Below, piece by piece: positions 18,053 through 26,162 of a DNA stretch of 64,000 nt (position 1 is the stretch's first letter; each line of letters opens with the position of its first letter). Source of the DNA: Dyadobacter sp. UC 10 (GTDB lineage: Bacteria > Bacteroidota > Bacteroidia > Cytophagales > Spirosomataceae); assembly GCF_008369915.1 (NCBI RefSeq), contig NZ_VSRN01000001.1:6854536-6918535 (forward strand). The letters are read 5' to 3'. The notes beneath the pieces are model-generated. The model ran no database searches and had not been told where the DNA came from. It saw nothing but the letters and a program-made list of their open reading frames with translations. Position numbers and translations under genes: made by a program.

Positions 18053-19144
18053 ATGCGCTTTAACCTAATCGTTTGGATGCTTCTGCTACCTGGCTTTGCT
18101 TTCGGGCAAGGTCAGACCAGAGAAGTCTCCATGTGTAAATCTACGTCTATTCGGCTCAGAGCTGAGTCTTCAGGCGCACATCACTATGAGTGGTATCGTA
18201 ACAATGAGCTGGTTATTGGTTCATCTGCCCACGAACTGGTTGTAAGTGAAGAAGGGACTTACAATGCTTTCGGCGTGAATGAAGACGGTTGCTTATCGCT
18301 GGAATCTATCAAAATCATCGTTAAGCATCACAAGCCAACTGCAGTTGACGATATAGCGATCTGCAAAAAAAATATCCCTGTGATAATCGATGCTCTGGGA
18401 AACGACGTCGCTGTTTGTACTGCATTGGACGCCGGTTCGCTGGTGGTACTACAGCAGCCCGCAAATGGTGCAGTAACCACGTCGGAAGGAAAATTCGTAT
18501 TCACCCCCGCTACCGGCTTTGTGGGCGATGTCTCGTTTAATTATACATTCAAAGATAAATCCGGTCTTACGTCGAATGCGGGAACGGTCAGGGTTCAAAT
18601 CAATACTGATCCACTTCCGGTGGTCCTCACATTTTTTGAAGCCAGCAAACGTGAGTCGCTTGCTGATCTGGAATGGGCTACATCGCAGGAAGCAAACAGT
18701 GATTACTTTGAGGTGCAACGGGCCAGTGATATGCTTCACTGGACTGAAATCGCAAGGATCAGGGCTGCCATCGAAAGTGACGATGCGCGCACCTACGGCT
18801 ACACGGACAGCCTGCCGGAATCCGGGATCAACTACTACCGGTTGAAAATGGTGGATCGCGACGGATCGTTTGCGTATAGTAAAATACGTTCAATACATTT
18901 TACAGAATTCTCGTGGGCAGAAGTGTACCCGAATCCGGTCGAGGATATTCTACAAATTATAGTCCGCAACAAAAAGATAAGGAACATCAGGCTGATCAGT
19001 AACGACGGGATTGTCCGCCTCTCCAGACAGGTGACTGACCCGGCGTTTACGATCAGTATGAAACAATATCCCACCGGAATGTACTACATCCATTTTGAGC
19101 AGGAAGACGGTGCGGTCAAGATTTTCAAGTTGATGCATAATTAA
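18053..19144 (+). CDS. Secreted Ig-like/cadherin-like protein with T9SS type A sorting domain
   Basis: 363 residues. Signal peptide MRFNLIVWMLLLPGFAFGQ; an Ig-like module (~25-95; MCKSTSIRLRAESSGAHHYEWYRNN); a cadherin-like tandem-repeat module (~100-185; AVDDIAICKKN, IDALGNDV, ANGAVTTSEGKFVFTPATGF, NYTFKDKSG); a pre-sorting module (~190-280; LPVVLTFFEASKRESLADLEW, INYYRLKMVDRDGSFAYS); and a type A sorting domain (~290-363; AEVYPNPVEDILQI ... YPTGMYYIHFEQ). As last gene of the operon and the only one with a sorting domain, it is a plausible surface anchor for the other two products. A hairpin follows the stop. Confidence 0.88.
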   Translation: MRFNLIVWMLLLPGFAFGQGQTREVSMCKSTSIRLRAESSGAHHYEWYRNNELVIGSSAHELVVSEEGTYNAFGVNEDGCLSLESIKIIVKHHKPTAVDDIAICKKNIPVIIDALGNDVAVCTALDAGSLVVLQQPANGAVTTSEGKFVFTPATGFVGDVSFNYTFKDKSGLTSNAGTVRVQINTDPLPVVLTFFEASKRESLADLEWATSQEANSDYFEVQRASDMLHWTEIARIRAAIESDDARTYGYTDSLPESGINYYRLKMVDRDGSFAYSKIRSIHFTEFSWAEVYPNPVEDILQIIVRNKKIRNIRLISNDGIVRLSRQVTDPAFTISMKQYPTGMYYIHFEQEDGAVKIFKLMHN

Positions 19145-19150
19145 TGACAA

Positions 19151-19171
19151 ATCCCGGCTTTTGGCCGGGAT
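19151..19171. terminator. Bidirectional hairpin terminator
   Basis: ATCCCGGC (19151-19158) pairs with GCCGGGAT (19164-19171) around loop TTTTG. It lies between the convergent adhesin operon and the oxidoreductase gene at 19193. A T-containing stretch (CTGCATTTTC) follows on the plus strand. Confidence 0.7.
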
Positions 19172-19192
19172 CTGCATTTTCAAATCGTTTGT

Positions 19193-20194
19193 CTAGACGT
19201 TGGTAAGCACAATTTTACCAAACTGCTTTCCTTCGTGCATGTAGTCAACCGCATCCTGGGCGTGGGCCAGGTGTGGATATACCTTGTCGAGGATCGGTTT
19301 GATATGGTGCTTTTCCGTGTATTCCAGCATGTCTTTAAAATCCTGCAACGTTCCCATTGTTGTTCCCAAAATTGAAAGGTTACGCCAGAAAATTTTGTTC
19401 GGCACTATATTGCCGATCACACCATCGGTGCCGCCAAAAAATACGATCCTGCCACCGGGCCGCGCTGCCTCAATCAGACTGCCAAATCCTTTGCCTGATG
19501 CGCTGTCGACAATCACGTCAAAACCGCCCGTTTCATTTTTGGCAGTATGAAACCAGTCTTCTTCCTTATAATTATAACCTGCGACGGCACCGAGTGCCTT
19601 TGCCCGATCAATTTTTTCCGATGAACTGGACGTGACATAAACCTGCGCCCCTGCCGCAATCGCATATTGAAGCGCCAGTAAAGCAGTTCCGGCACCAATT
19701 CCGGTAACAAGCACCTTCTCGCCCCTTTTGACCGCCGCCCTGGTAAATAACGCACGATAAGTTGTAATCCCGGCCAGCGGCAAAGCGGCCGCCTCTTCAT
19801 CCGTTAAATGCGCAGGCTTCAAATGCACATATTTTTCATCAACGGCAATATATTCCGAAAAAGTGCCGGGCTCGGGATTTCCGAGGATTTTGAAATCGTT
19901 TCCGAATGCGGCCGGATCGTCGCCCCAATCGTGGCTGGGATTAATGATCACTTTTTTGCCGAGCCAATTCCCTTCCACCCTCTCCCCTACCTTCGTAACG
20001 GTTCCCAGTCCGTCGGAGCCCAGGATCAGGCCGGATTTCGGCCCGGCATATTTCCCCTTTTGTATCCACACATCGCGGTGATTCAATGCGGAGTAGGCAA
20101 GTTTAATGAGTACCTGGTGTGCTTTTGGCTCGGGCATTTCTACCTCTTTAATAATCAGCGGCTGGTTCGTATCTGTCAGGAATACTGCTTTCAT
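19193..20194 (-). CDS. Zinc-independent MDR oxidoreductase (quinone-reductase-like)
   Basis: 333 residues, medium-chain dehydrogenase/reductase fold, NAD(P)H-dependent, cytoplasmic. The start is set at MKAVFLTDTNQPL (20194), the usual family N-terminus; eight residues of open frame upstream are ignored. GroES-like N-terminal half (SALNHRDVWIQKGKY, ILGSDGLGTVTKVG) and Rossmann half with VTGIGAGTALLALQYA. The catalytic zinc Cys of alcohol dehydrogenases is replaced (NHRDVW), so it belongs to the zinc-free group. The AraC-type regulator gene is divergent, 95 bases away, and may control it. Confidence 0.9.
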   Translation of the reverse strand: MKAVFLTDTNQPLIIKEVEMPEPKAHQVLIKLAYSALNHRDVWIQKGKYAGPKSGLILGSDGLGTVTKVGERVEGNWLGKKVIINPSHDWGDDPAAFGNDFKILGNPEPGTFSEYIAVDEKYVHLKPAHLTDEEAAALPLAGITTYRALFTRAAVKRGEKVLVTGIGAGTALLALQYAIAAGAQVYVTSSSSEKIDRAKALGAVAGYNYKEEDWFHTAKNETGGFDVIVDSASGKGFGSLIEAARPGGRIVFFGGTDGVIGNIVPNKIFWRNLSILGTTMGTLQDFKDMLEYTEKHHIKPILDKVYPHLAHAQDAVDYMHEGKQFGKIVLTNV

Positions 20195-20289
20195 GATTTC
20201 TTTTTGTTTAATTGACAATGCAAATTTGTACCGTTTGCAACTTACTTTTACAGTATAAATTTTCTCTTATCCGGTATATTCTTGCAAAT

Positions 20290-21156
20290 ATGCGTGAAAC
20301 CTTGCACGAACCATTTGAAATCGTCTACAAAGAACTTGACGAATGTCCAAAGTCTGAACATCAGCATAATTTCTTTGAACTAGTTTACATTCTGGACGGC
20401 ACCGGTACCCAGATCATCAACCAGCATACATTCCGGTACCATCCCGGCCACATGTTCCTGCTAACCCCGGAAGACACCCATAGTTTTGATATTGACACGA
20501 CCACCAGGTTCTTTTTTATTAAATTCAATGATTTTTATATTAAAAAGAATGCCGCTTTTCTCTCTGATCCCGAACGTGGCGTACTCTTGCGACGGCTTGA
20601 ATTTATACTGCAGAATGCCAACCACCAGCCGGGCTGCATATTAAAGAATCAAACAGACAAATCCATTGTGAAGCCGCTGGTTGAAGCTGTAATCAGGGAA
20701 TATGTGAACCGCGACCTCTATAACCGGGACCTGATACGGCAGTACGTCAATACGATACTCATTCTTGTTGCGCGGAATATTGCCATGTTTTTACCAAATC
20801 GGGTGAGTGAGCATACTGAGGAAAAGGCGCTTGACATTGTACAATATATACAGCAGCATATTTATGATCCCGAAAAAATCAAAGCCGCGGTCATCAGCGA
20901 CCATTTCGGGATTTCCCAATCCTACCTCGGCCGGTACTTTAAAAAACAAACTAATGAGACAATGCAGGAATATATTGTGAATTGTCGCCTCAAACTAATA
21001 GAAACCAGGCTCTTGCATAGTGAAATGCGAATAAATGAAATCGCTGCAGAACTGTCTTTCACAGATGAAAGCCATTTGAACCGGTTTTTCAAAAAGGCAA
21101 AAGGTATGAGCTTGGGGGAATTCAGAAGAAAAAACCGCAGACCGGCTTTGGCTTAA
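20290..21156 (+). CDS. AraC-family transcriptional regulator
   Basis: 288 residues. The start is set at MRETLHEPFEIV (20290) because the 26 residues upstream (hydrophobic, Cys-rich) do not fit the family. The N-terminal cupin-like sensor domain (~15-100) contains EHQHNFFELVYILDGTGTQI and HPGHMFLLTPEDTHSF. The C-terminal double helix-turn-helix (~185-285) contains ISDHFGISQSYLGRYFKKQ and INEIAAELSFTDESHLNRFF. It probably acts as an activator responding to a small ligand. The divergent oxidoreductase gene is the likely target. Confidence 0.92.
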   Translation: MRETLHEPFEIVYKELDECPKSEHQHNFFELVYILDGTGTQIINQHTFRYHPGHMFLLTPEDTHSFDIDTTTRFFFIKFNDFYIKKNAAFLSDPERGVLLRRLEFILQNANHQPGCILKNQTDKSIVKPLVEAVIREYVNRDLYNRDLIRQYVNTILILVARNIAMFLPNRVSEHTEEKALDIVQYIQQHIYDPEKIKAAVISDHFGISQSYLGRYFKKQTNETMQEYIVNCRLKLIETRLLHSEMRINEIAAELSFTDESHLNRFFKKAKGMSLGEFRRKNRRPALA

Positions 21157-21214
21157 CCATGCTTGGAATGGATTTTGAAGGGCAGTTAACATCTTCAATT
21201 TAAATACAGCAATT

Positions 21215-21562
21215 ATGAAAGCGTTTTCAATCCTGCTCGCCCTGCTTTTTGTCATTCCGGCATTGTCTTACGCGCAAACTACGGAAAGGAAGAAATCGGC
21301 CAGGGAATACCGAAAGAGAACATCCAGCACAAGGTCAACCACAGACACGTCCGACGTTTCCGCCATATTAAAAGATTCCTCCAATGCAGAAACCGGACCT
21401 ATTTTGAACGACAATGGAAGTGTGAATTCCACCGGCACGATTGATGGTCGCAGCAGCACTGGCCGTCCGGACGCAGATACGACCGGTTCATATTCTGTTA
21501 AAAAGAGAAAAACAACGATCAAGGCTGTGCCAGGAGGTTCGAGAAAGCAGCAACGGCCATAA
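21215..21562 (+). CDS. Small secreted low-complexity protein
   Basis: 115 residues: signal peptide MKAFSILLALLFVIPALSYAQ, then a basic and Ser/Thr/Asp-rich, probably disordered mature part (KKSAREYRKRTSSTRSTTD ... SVKKRKTTIKAVPGGSRK). No family was recognised. The basic ends and acidic middle could suit binding to polyanions on the cell surface, but that is speculation. It lies 58 bases after the AraC gene and converges with the SRPBCC gene. Confidence 0.7.
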   Translation: MKAFSILLALLFVIPALSYAQTTERKKSAREYRKRTSSTRSTTDTSDVSAILKDSSNAETGPILNDNGSVNSTGTIDGRSSTGRPDADTTGSYSVKKRKTTIKAVPGGSRKQQRP

Positions 21563-21587
21563 AATACAGTCGGATGTCATGACCATG

Positions 21588-22007
21588 CTAGGGAATGTTG
21601 TTTGCCTCAGCGATCTGTTTGACTGCTTCCAAAGCTGCATTCCAGCCTTGAGATACTTCACGATATTGTTTCTCTGTTACCGCATACATAATCTCTTCAC
21701 GTGCCTGCAACAAAGTGCTACCCTGCTTTTCATGAAAATGATAGGTGATTACAGCAGTCTGTTCTTTTGAATTGCAATCATTCAGCAGGTCGTGCCTGAT
21801 CATTTTGCCTGGTACCAGGTCCAAAATTTTCCCATTTGTGTACATCCTGCCGTCTAGTCCTTTCCAGCCGAAAGCGCTTCCTGTCTTCCAGTCAGTAACA
21901 TATTCCCCGCCCATCTGCCTGGTAAGCCGGGCATTGGTAAAAACCTGCCAAACTATTTCAGGTTTTACATGAATCATAATGGATTTTTCAACAATGCGGT
22001 GAATCAT
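21588..22007 (-). CDS. SRPBCC (AHSA1/START-like) domain protein
   Basis: 139 residues, helix-grip fold that binds a hydrophobic ligand; cytoplasmic. The family pattern is seen in EIVWQVFTNARLTRQMGG, then GSAFGWKGLDG, LDLVPGKMIRHDL, TAVITYHFHEKQGSTLL and GWNAALEAVKQIAE. The ATG at 22007 is chosen over the TTG at 22016 (three codons earlier). Last gene of a three-gene operon, 12 bases after the RpoA-CTD-like gene. Confidence 0.88.
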   Translation of the reverse strand: MIHRIVEKSIMIHVKPEIVWQVFTNARLTRQMGGEYVTDWKTGSAFGWKGLDGRMYTNGKILDLVPGKMIRHDLLNDCNSKEQTAVITYHFHEKQGSTLLQAREEIMYAVTEKQYREVSQGWNAALEAVKQIAEANNIP

Positions 22008-22019
22008 GGTTTGCAAAAG

Positions 22020-22310
22020 TTATGACGAAAAACGCAGCCCGGCTTCCTCCAATGCTTTCCTAAGTGCTGGAATGGACGCAGGTCCCATCCCGTGCAATTT
22101 CAGCACCTCTTTTTCAGATAACTTACTCAATGCTTCCAGAGACAAAATTCCGTGATGCTCCAACGCCCGCCTCGCCGGCCCGCTCAACCTGGATAGGAAC
22201 CCGCTCTCTGGCCTGCTTTCAGCCTCACATATGGGGCAGGTAGGGCAATCCGTACTTTTGTAAAATTTATGTCCGTTAGGGCATACCTTTAAGCTTTTCT
22301 TACTAGCCAT
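22020..22310 (-). CDS. Zinc-ribbon plus RNA polymerase alpha C-terminal-like (HhH) protein
   Basis: 96 residues. Residues ~8-28 form a compact zinc-ribbon-like segment (VCPNGHKFYKSTDCPTCPIC). Residues ~38-93 form the helix-hairpin-helix fold of the RNA polymerase alpha C-terminal domain (LSGPARRALEHHGILSLEAL, LSEKEVLKLHGMGPASIPAL). Free-standing proteins of this type are known in Bacteroidota, but their function is not. DNA or RNA polymerase binding is possible. It overlaps the upstream DHFR-like gene by eight bases, so the two are translationally coupled. Confidence 0.85.
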   Translation of the reverse strand: MASKKSLKVCPNGHKFYKSTDCPTCPICEAESRPESGFLSRLSGPARRALEHHGILSLEALSKLSEKEVLKLHGMGPASIPALRKALEEAGLRFSS

Positions 22311-22878
22311 TTTGCGCGGTTCGGGTTGTTTTATAGTGAATTAAATTGGCGCCAGAGCTGAATGGAATCGTTTTAATGTACTCCATTATATAATCCTCTT
22401 CCAGCCTCACTTTTTCAAATAACCTCTTCCCCTTTCCGGCAAGGATCGGCTGAATCGCGATATAGTATTCGTCTATCAGTTTCAGGCTGGTCAGTTCATC
22501 CACAATAGAAGGACTCCCCAGCACTAATATATCTCTCCCCGGCTCATTTTTTAAGGCCAGGATATGTTCCTCATCGATTACATGGATCGTTCTGGTATTA
22601 TTCCACGGTCTCTCAACCGTTGATCGTGTAAAAACAACTTTTTCAACCTGATCGATCAGGTTAGCAAATTCCAGCATTTCGCCTCCATAACTCTGCTTTT
22701 TCAAAACCGGCGGCCAGAAGCTTTCGAAAAGCTCATATGTAACCCTACCGAACAGTATCTGGTCACAATTGCGGGCAAGCGCATTCACAAACCGGAGTAG
22801 TTCTTCATCCGCCACCGAGCTTTCATGACTGCAAAATCCATCCGGCGTTACGTTGATTGAAACGATAATCCTTCTCAT
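22303..22878 (-). CDS. Dihydrofolate-reductase-like / RibD C-terminal family protein
   Basis: 191 residues from MRRIIVSINVTPDGF at 22878, the canonical family start; 50 residues of open frame upstream are rejected. Family marks: ISINVTPDGF, QILFGRVTYELFESFWP, DILVLGSPSIVDELTSLKLIDEYYI (nucleotide-binding region and helix) and PILAGKGKRLFE. The fold is a NADPH-dependent reductase; the substrate of this subfamily is unknown. First gene of the operon with the RpoA-CTD-like and SRPBCC genes. A second, unlinked member lies at 44644. Confidence 0.88.
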   Translation of the reverse strand: MRRIIVSINVTPDGFCSHESSVADEELLRFVNALARNCDQILFGRVTYELFESFWPPVLKKQSYGGEMLEFANLIDQVEKVVFTRSTVERPWNNTRTIHVIDEEHILALKNEPGRDILVLGSPSIVDELTSLKLIDEYYIAIQPILAGKGKRLFEKVRLEEDYIMEYIKTIPFSSGANLIHYKTTRTAQNG

Positions 22879-23189
22879 CACAAATTCGTAAGATAGCCAT
22901 ACAAATTTACCCGGCTCAACCTTCAAAGCGAAGGCGAAATGAGACATAAGAAAGGGGGAATCAGGACTAAATAGGGAGAAAAAAAATCCCCTGGCCTTTG
23001 TGAAGGACAGGGGTAAGAAGTTAAACAAACGTTGAGTAAAAATTTCTTTCTATTGCTATTGCGATCTTTTACAAATGTTACTACAAAATTTGCAAAAAGG
23101 CTAGCAGCATTTACACAACATTTCAAAAAAAATTACGTTCTATTCGATCGGCAACATTAAAAGTCGGCATTGTACAATTACTACCCTTT
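22879..23189 (-). terminator. Intergenic region with canonical intrinsic terminator at 22979-23013
   Basis: The stem CCCCTG (22988-22993) / CAGGGG (23008-23013), reinforced by inner CCTT/AAGG, is followed on the minus strand by a run of eight T (22979-22986). It ends transcription of the 883-residue dehydrogenase gene before the DHFR-like operon. The remaining A/T-rich sequence (23030-23189) holds no recognisable gene. Confidence 0.85.
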
Positions 23190-25841
23190 TTACTTTTTTT
23201 GCTGAGAAAGAAATGTTACCAGCGACGCAAATTCCTCATAAGACAGTTCGTTAGCCAGACCGGAAGGCATCATCGAATTTTCCAGCTCCTTGCGAGAAGT
23301 GATGTCCGACATCTTGAATGTGTAAACCGCACCGGTAATGTCGCGCAGCACCAGCTTCTCAGCCGATTCCTCCGAAACAAAACCCATATAACTCTGATCC
23401 GCTTTCGTAGTAATCAACACTGAAGCGAAACCTTGCGAGATAGACGCATTGGGTTTCAGGATCGACTCGGCGATCTGCTCCCTGTTCATAATCGAGCCGA
23501 CCTGGCCCATGTATGGACCTTTCAACGGCCCGTTCTTATTGACGCTATGGCAGGCCACGCAACCCTGCTTGGTGAAAAGCGTTTTCCCAACTGCCGGATC
23601 TCCCGGAATTTTCGCGATGGCGAGCATCACATCTTCGATTGAGTTTTCGCCGATCTGCCCTTTCTTGTTGCTGATCTTGCTCAGGTCGATTTTCAGTTCC
23701 TGCTTTTCAACAATGATATCCTCCCCGCCAAACTCATCAATGCCCATGCGCTGGCGACCATTCAGATCAGCATAAAACTTCTTCCCATTTTCATCCGCCT
23801 TCGTCCATTGCTGCATGAGGAAGCTTTTAATTTCATCGGAAGATTCCCAGGTGATTGCTTTATAGTAGGGTCCATGCGTATCCGGCCTCGTACTCCACCA
23901 CCATGAGCCATCATATGGTGCTTCTTTTTTGTGCAATCTGCCCAAAGTAGTCAGGATTTGCCCCTTCAATTTTTCGTCTGTGGCCTTTCCGAAAGCCTGT
24001 ATCAGTCCGGAAACAGCCCTGGGATCGTGCATATAACGCAGCGCCCAGAGAGCAATAGTCGAATTTTCGGTACCGACAGCTTTTACACACGCCTCCACCG
24101 CGTTGATCGCTACAAGTGATCTTACTGCGACATGCGCAGGAACAATCGCCGAATTCGGAGTCGCATGCGGGCCTTCTGTTCCCTTGGCCGGAGATACAAA
24201 TGAAGCTGGCACTTTAACTTCCAGCAAAGATTGGGCAGCTTCAGTGCGACCCAGTCTTCCCAACCCGACCGTCGCCGCAACTTGTACGCGCGCAGACATA
24301 TCTTTCATCCCTTTCAGGAACGGTTCAATAGGTACCTGACCGATAATCGGCTTTCTGTCGGCCAGGGCGCGCAATGTGAACTCCCGCACGTCGCTTTCGT
24401 CGGACAGTTTAACCAGATTACTGATCCCTTCCTTGCCGGAAGCTTGGGCATAAGTAAAAATACCAGCGACGCGGACATACAAGGGAAGGCTTTTATCTTC
24501 GGCCACTTTCCAGGAAAGTTTTGCCGCCTCTTTCGGAAACCGGGCCAAAAGCTCCTGCTGCCCCGCAAGCCGCTGTACCGCGCTTTCAGATTTCAGTAGC
24601 GCCGCTAATTCCTTTGCTGACGATTTTTTTACATCTTTAAAAGCCCTGTATGTCCAGTTTTTGGGAACCGCTCTCACTACAAATCCTTTATTGGGGTTTC
24701 CCGAATATCCGGCACCATCCCAGGCTGCCATGTAAACGCGCCCGGAAGCATCGATATCCAGATCCGTAACCTGTGCCAGCTTGACAAATTCTTCTTCCTT
24801 CTGATCAAAAGTGGCTGCGTCGGGTGTTAGTCGGTGCACATATACCTGGCTTCTGCCCCAGTCGGCCATCATCGGCACGCGGTTGTACTTGGCTGGCCAG
24901 GTAGGATCGTCCATAAATAGGGAGCCTGTCCCTGAACCACCACCCAGATCAATGAGTGCGGGGATAATTTCTTCGGTGAAATTTTTAAAAAGGACCGGAT
25001 ACCCATATTCGCCGGATTGTATCTGGTTGCTGAAACGGATATTCCATCCTCCGCCGTCATTGGTATTGTCCCTTGTGAAAATATTCATATAAGGGTCAAT
25101 CGCGACATCATAAATATTACGCATGCCGTGTGTGTACACTTCCATTTCTGTACCGTCGGGGCGCACGCGAACGATTCCCCCGCCAAGTTGTGTCAGTTTT
25201 TTGCCCGAACGGTCCACTGCATCGTGAAAGCCGAAGTCTCCTACTGCAATATAAATCCAGCCATCGATGCCCAGTCGTATTCCGTTGGTAGCGTGATCGG
25301 TGCCACGGCTTTGCAGGAATTTTGGTGAGCTGACGCCCTGAATCAATGGTTTCGAGGGGCCATCGGCCACACCGTCATGGTTCTTATCTTCAAAAACCAC
25401 CAGATCCATTCCCGAAGCCTTCCCGGTTTCTTTGGAGAATGTTGTATGCAGTACAAAAAGCTGGTCCCCCTGGGAAATAATCCCGCGCGGGTCATCCACT
25501 TTGGCGAAAGTAGTATGCTGATCCACTTTGCCGTCATGATCAGTATCGACAAGGCGGACAATACTCCCTTTACCTGGATCTTTACCTAACGAGCCGATCA
25601 TATCCACTCCAACGTATACCTCACCGGTAGGAGCAACTGCAAGACATGCCGGGCTTGGTGTCAGGTCCGGGCCTGCGAAATGGGTTACGTTGAGTTCTGC
25701 CGGCCAGCTTGCCGCATTGGGCAGCGTGTCCGCTTTCATTAACACCCTGCCGGGTTCCTGTTCAGGTGAGTGCTGCAAATCGAGGCTGTTCCAACCCAAA
25801 AGCAAAAATGCAGACAGCACACTCAAATAAATTTTTAACAT
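23190..25841 (-). CDS. Sorbosone-dehydrogenase-like propeller / HEAT / cytochrome c fusion protein
   Basis: 883 residues, exported (MLKIYLSVLSAFLLLGWNSL). An N-terminal beta-propeller of the PQQ-dependent sugar-dehydrogenase/L-sorbosone-dehydrogenase type occupies ~50-400 (VAPTGEVYVGVDMIGSL, GIRLGIDGWIYIAVGDFG, HGMRNIYDVAIDPYMNIF). HEAT-like helical repeats follow (~410-640; VQVAATVGLGRLGRTEAAQS). A mono-haem cytochrome c domain with C761VACH765 and a probable distal Met closes the protein (~740-883). The layout is that of membrane-bound dehydrogenase-domain proteins common in Planctomycetes and Bacteroidota. It probably oxidises a sugar or polyol in the periplasm and passes electrons to the haem. 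The substrate is unknown. A strong terminator follows. Confidence 0.9.
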   Translation of the reverse strand: MLKIYLSVLSAFLLLGWNSLDLQHSPEQEPGRVLMKADTLPNAASWPAELNVTHFAGPDLTPSPACLAVAPTGEVYVGVDMIGSLGKDPGKGSIVRLVDTDHDGKVDQHTTFAKVDDPRGIISQGDQLFVLHTTFSKETGKASGMDLVVFEDKNHDGVADGPSKPLIQGVSSPKFLQSRGTDHATNGIRLGIDGWIYIAVGDFGFHDAVDRSGKKLTQLGGGIVRVRPDGTEMEVYTHGMRNIYDVAIDPYMNIFTRDNTNDGGGWNIRFSNQIQSGEYGYPVLFKNFTEEIIPALIDLGGGSGTGSLFMDDPTWPAKYNRVPMMADWGRSQVYVHRLTPDAATFDQKEEEFVKLAQVTDLDIDASGRVYMAAWDGAGYSGNPNKGFVVRAVPKNWTYRAFKDVKKSSAKELAALLKSESAVQRLAGQQELLARFPKEAAKLSWKVAEDKSLPLYVRVAGIFTYAQASGKEGISNLVKLSDESDVREFTLRALADRKPIIGQVPIEPFLKGMKDMSARVQVAATVGLGRLGRTEAAQSLLEVKVPASFVSPAKGTEGPHATPNSAIVPAHVAVRSLVAINAVEACVKAVGTENSTIALWALRYMHDPRAVSGLIQAFGKATDEKLKGQILTTLGRLHKKEAPYDGSWWWSTRPDTHGPYYKAITWESSDEIKSFLMQQWTKADENGKKFYADLNGRQRMGIDEFGGEDIIVEKQELKIDLSKISNKKGQIGENSIEDVMLAIAKIPGDPAVGKTLFTKQGCVACHSVNKNGPLKGPYMGQVGSIMNREQIAESILKPNASISQGFASVLITTKADQSYMGFVSEESAEKLVLRDITGAVYTFKMSDITSRKELENSMMPSGLANELSYEEFASLVTFLSQQKK

Positions 25842-26038
25842 AAGGATTTAAGGGTAAAATCCGGCAACCGCCGGAGGTACGGTAAATTTTGGCCTGCTAA
25901 ATAAACGATAAAAATCATTTGTCTGACGACATTGAATAGCAAAATGAAGTTTTCCGGATCTATATAAGACTGTTCATCGATATGTAGCTCGTATGCAGCT
26001 GTTTGTATTGTTACCAACAACGTACGATATGCAAAGCA

Positions 26039-26130
26039 AAAGCCGGTGACAACACCGGCTTCGGCTCGCACACCGGCTTCGGCTCGTACACCGGCCTCGG
26101 CTAGCATACCGGCTTCGGTTTAAACACCGG
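26039..26130. repeat. 18-bp GC-rich tandem repeat fused to a terminator hairpin
   Basis: About five copies of an 18-base unit (ACACCGGCTTCGGCTCGT-like) in plus orientation, decaying toward 26130. The first copy pairs with AAGCCGGTG just before it. On the minus strand this reads as repeated 5' arms GAAGCCGGTG followed by one 3' arm CACCGGCTT. There is no spacer diversity, so it is not a CRISPR array. Confidence 0.85.
26040..26061 (-). terminator. Terminator hairpin of fdhA
   Basis: AAGCCGGTG / CACCGGCTT with a four-base loop, followed on the minus strand by TTGCTTTGC. It lies about 100 bases past the fdhA stop. The upstream tandem copies supply alternative 5' arms. Confidence 0.7.
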
Positions 26131-26162
26131 CTTCTAGTTCAAAACTGGCTTGACTATAAAGT

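Noticed and set aside
25835..26107. Minus-strand frame with repeated AEAGVR peptide
   Set aside because: The peptide is a translation of the 18-base terminator repeat; it overlaps the start of the dehydrogenase gene and has no other support.
26039..26130. CRISPR array
   Set aside because: Units are 18 bases and contiguous, with no unique spacers and no cas genes.
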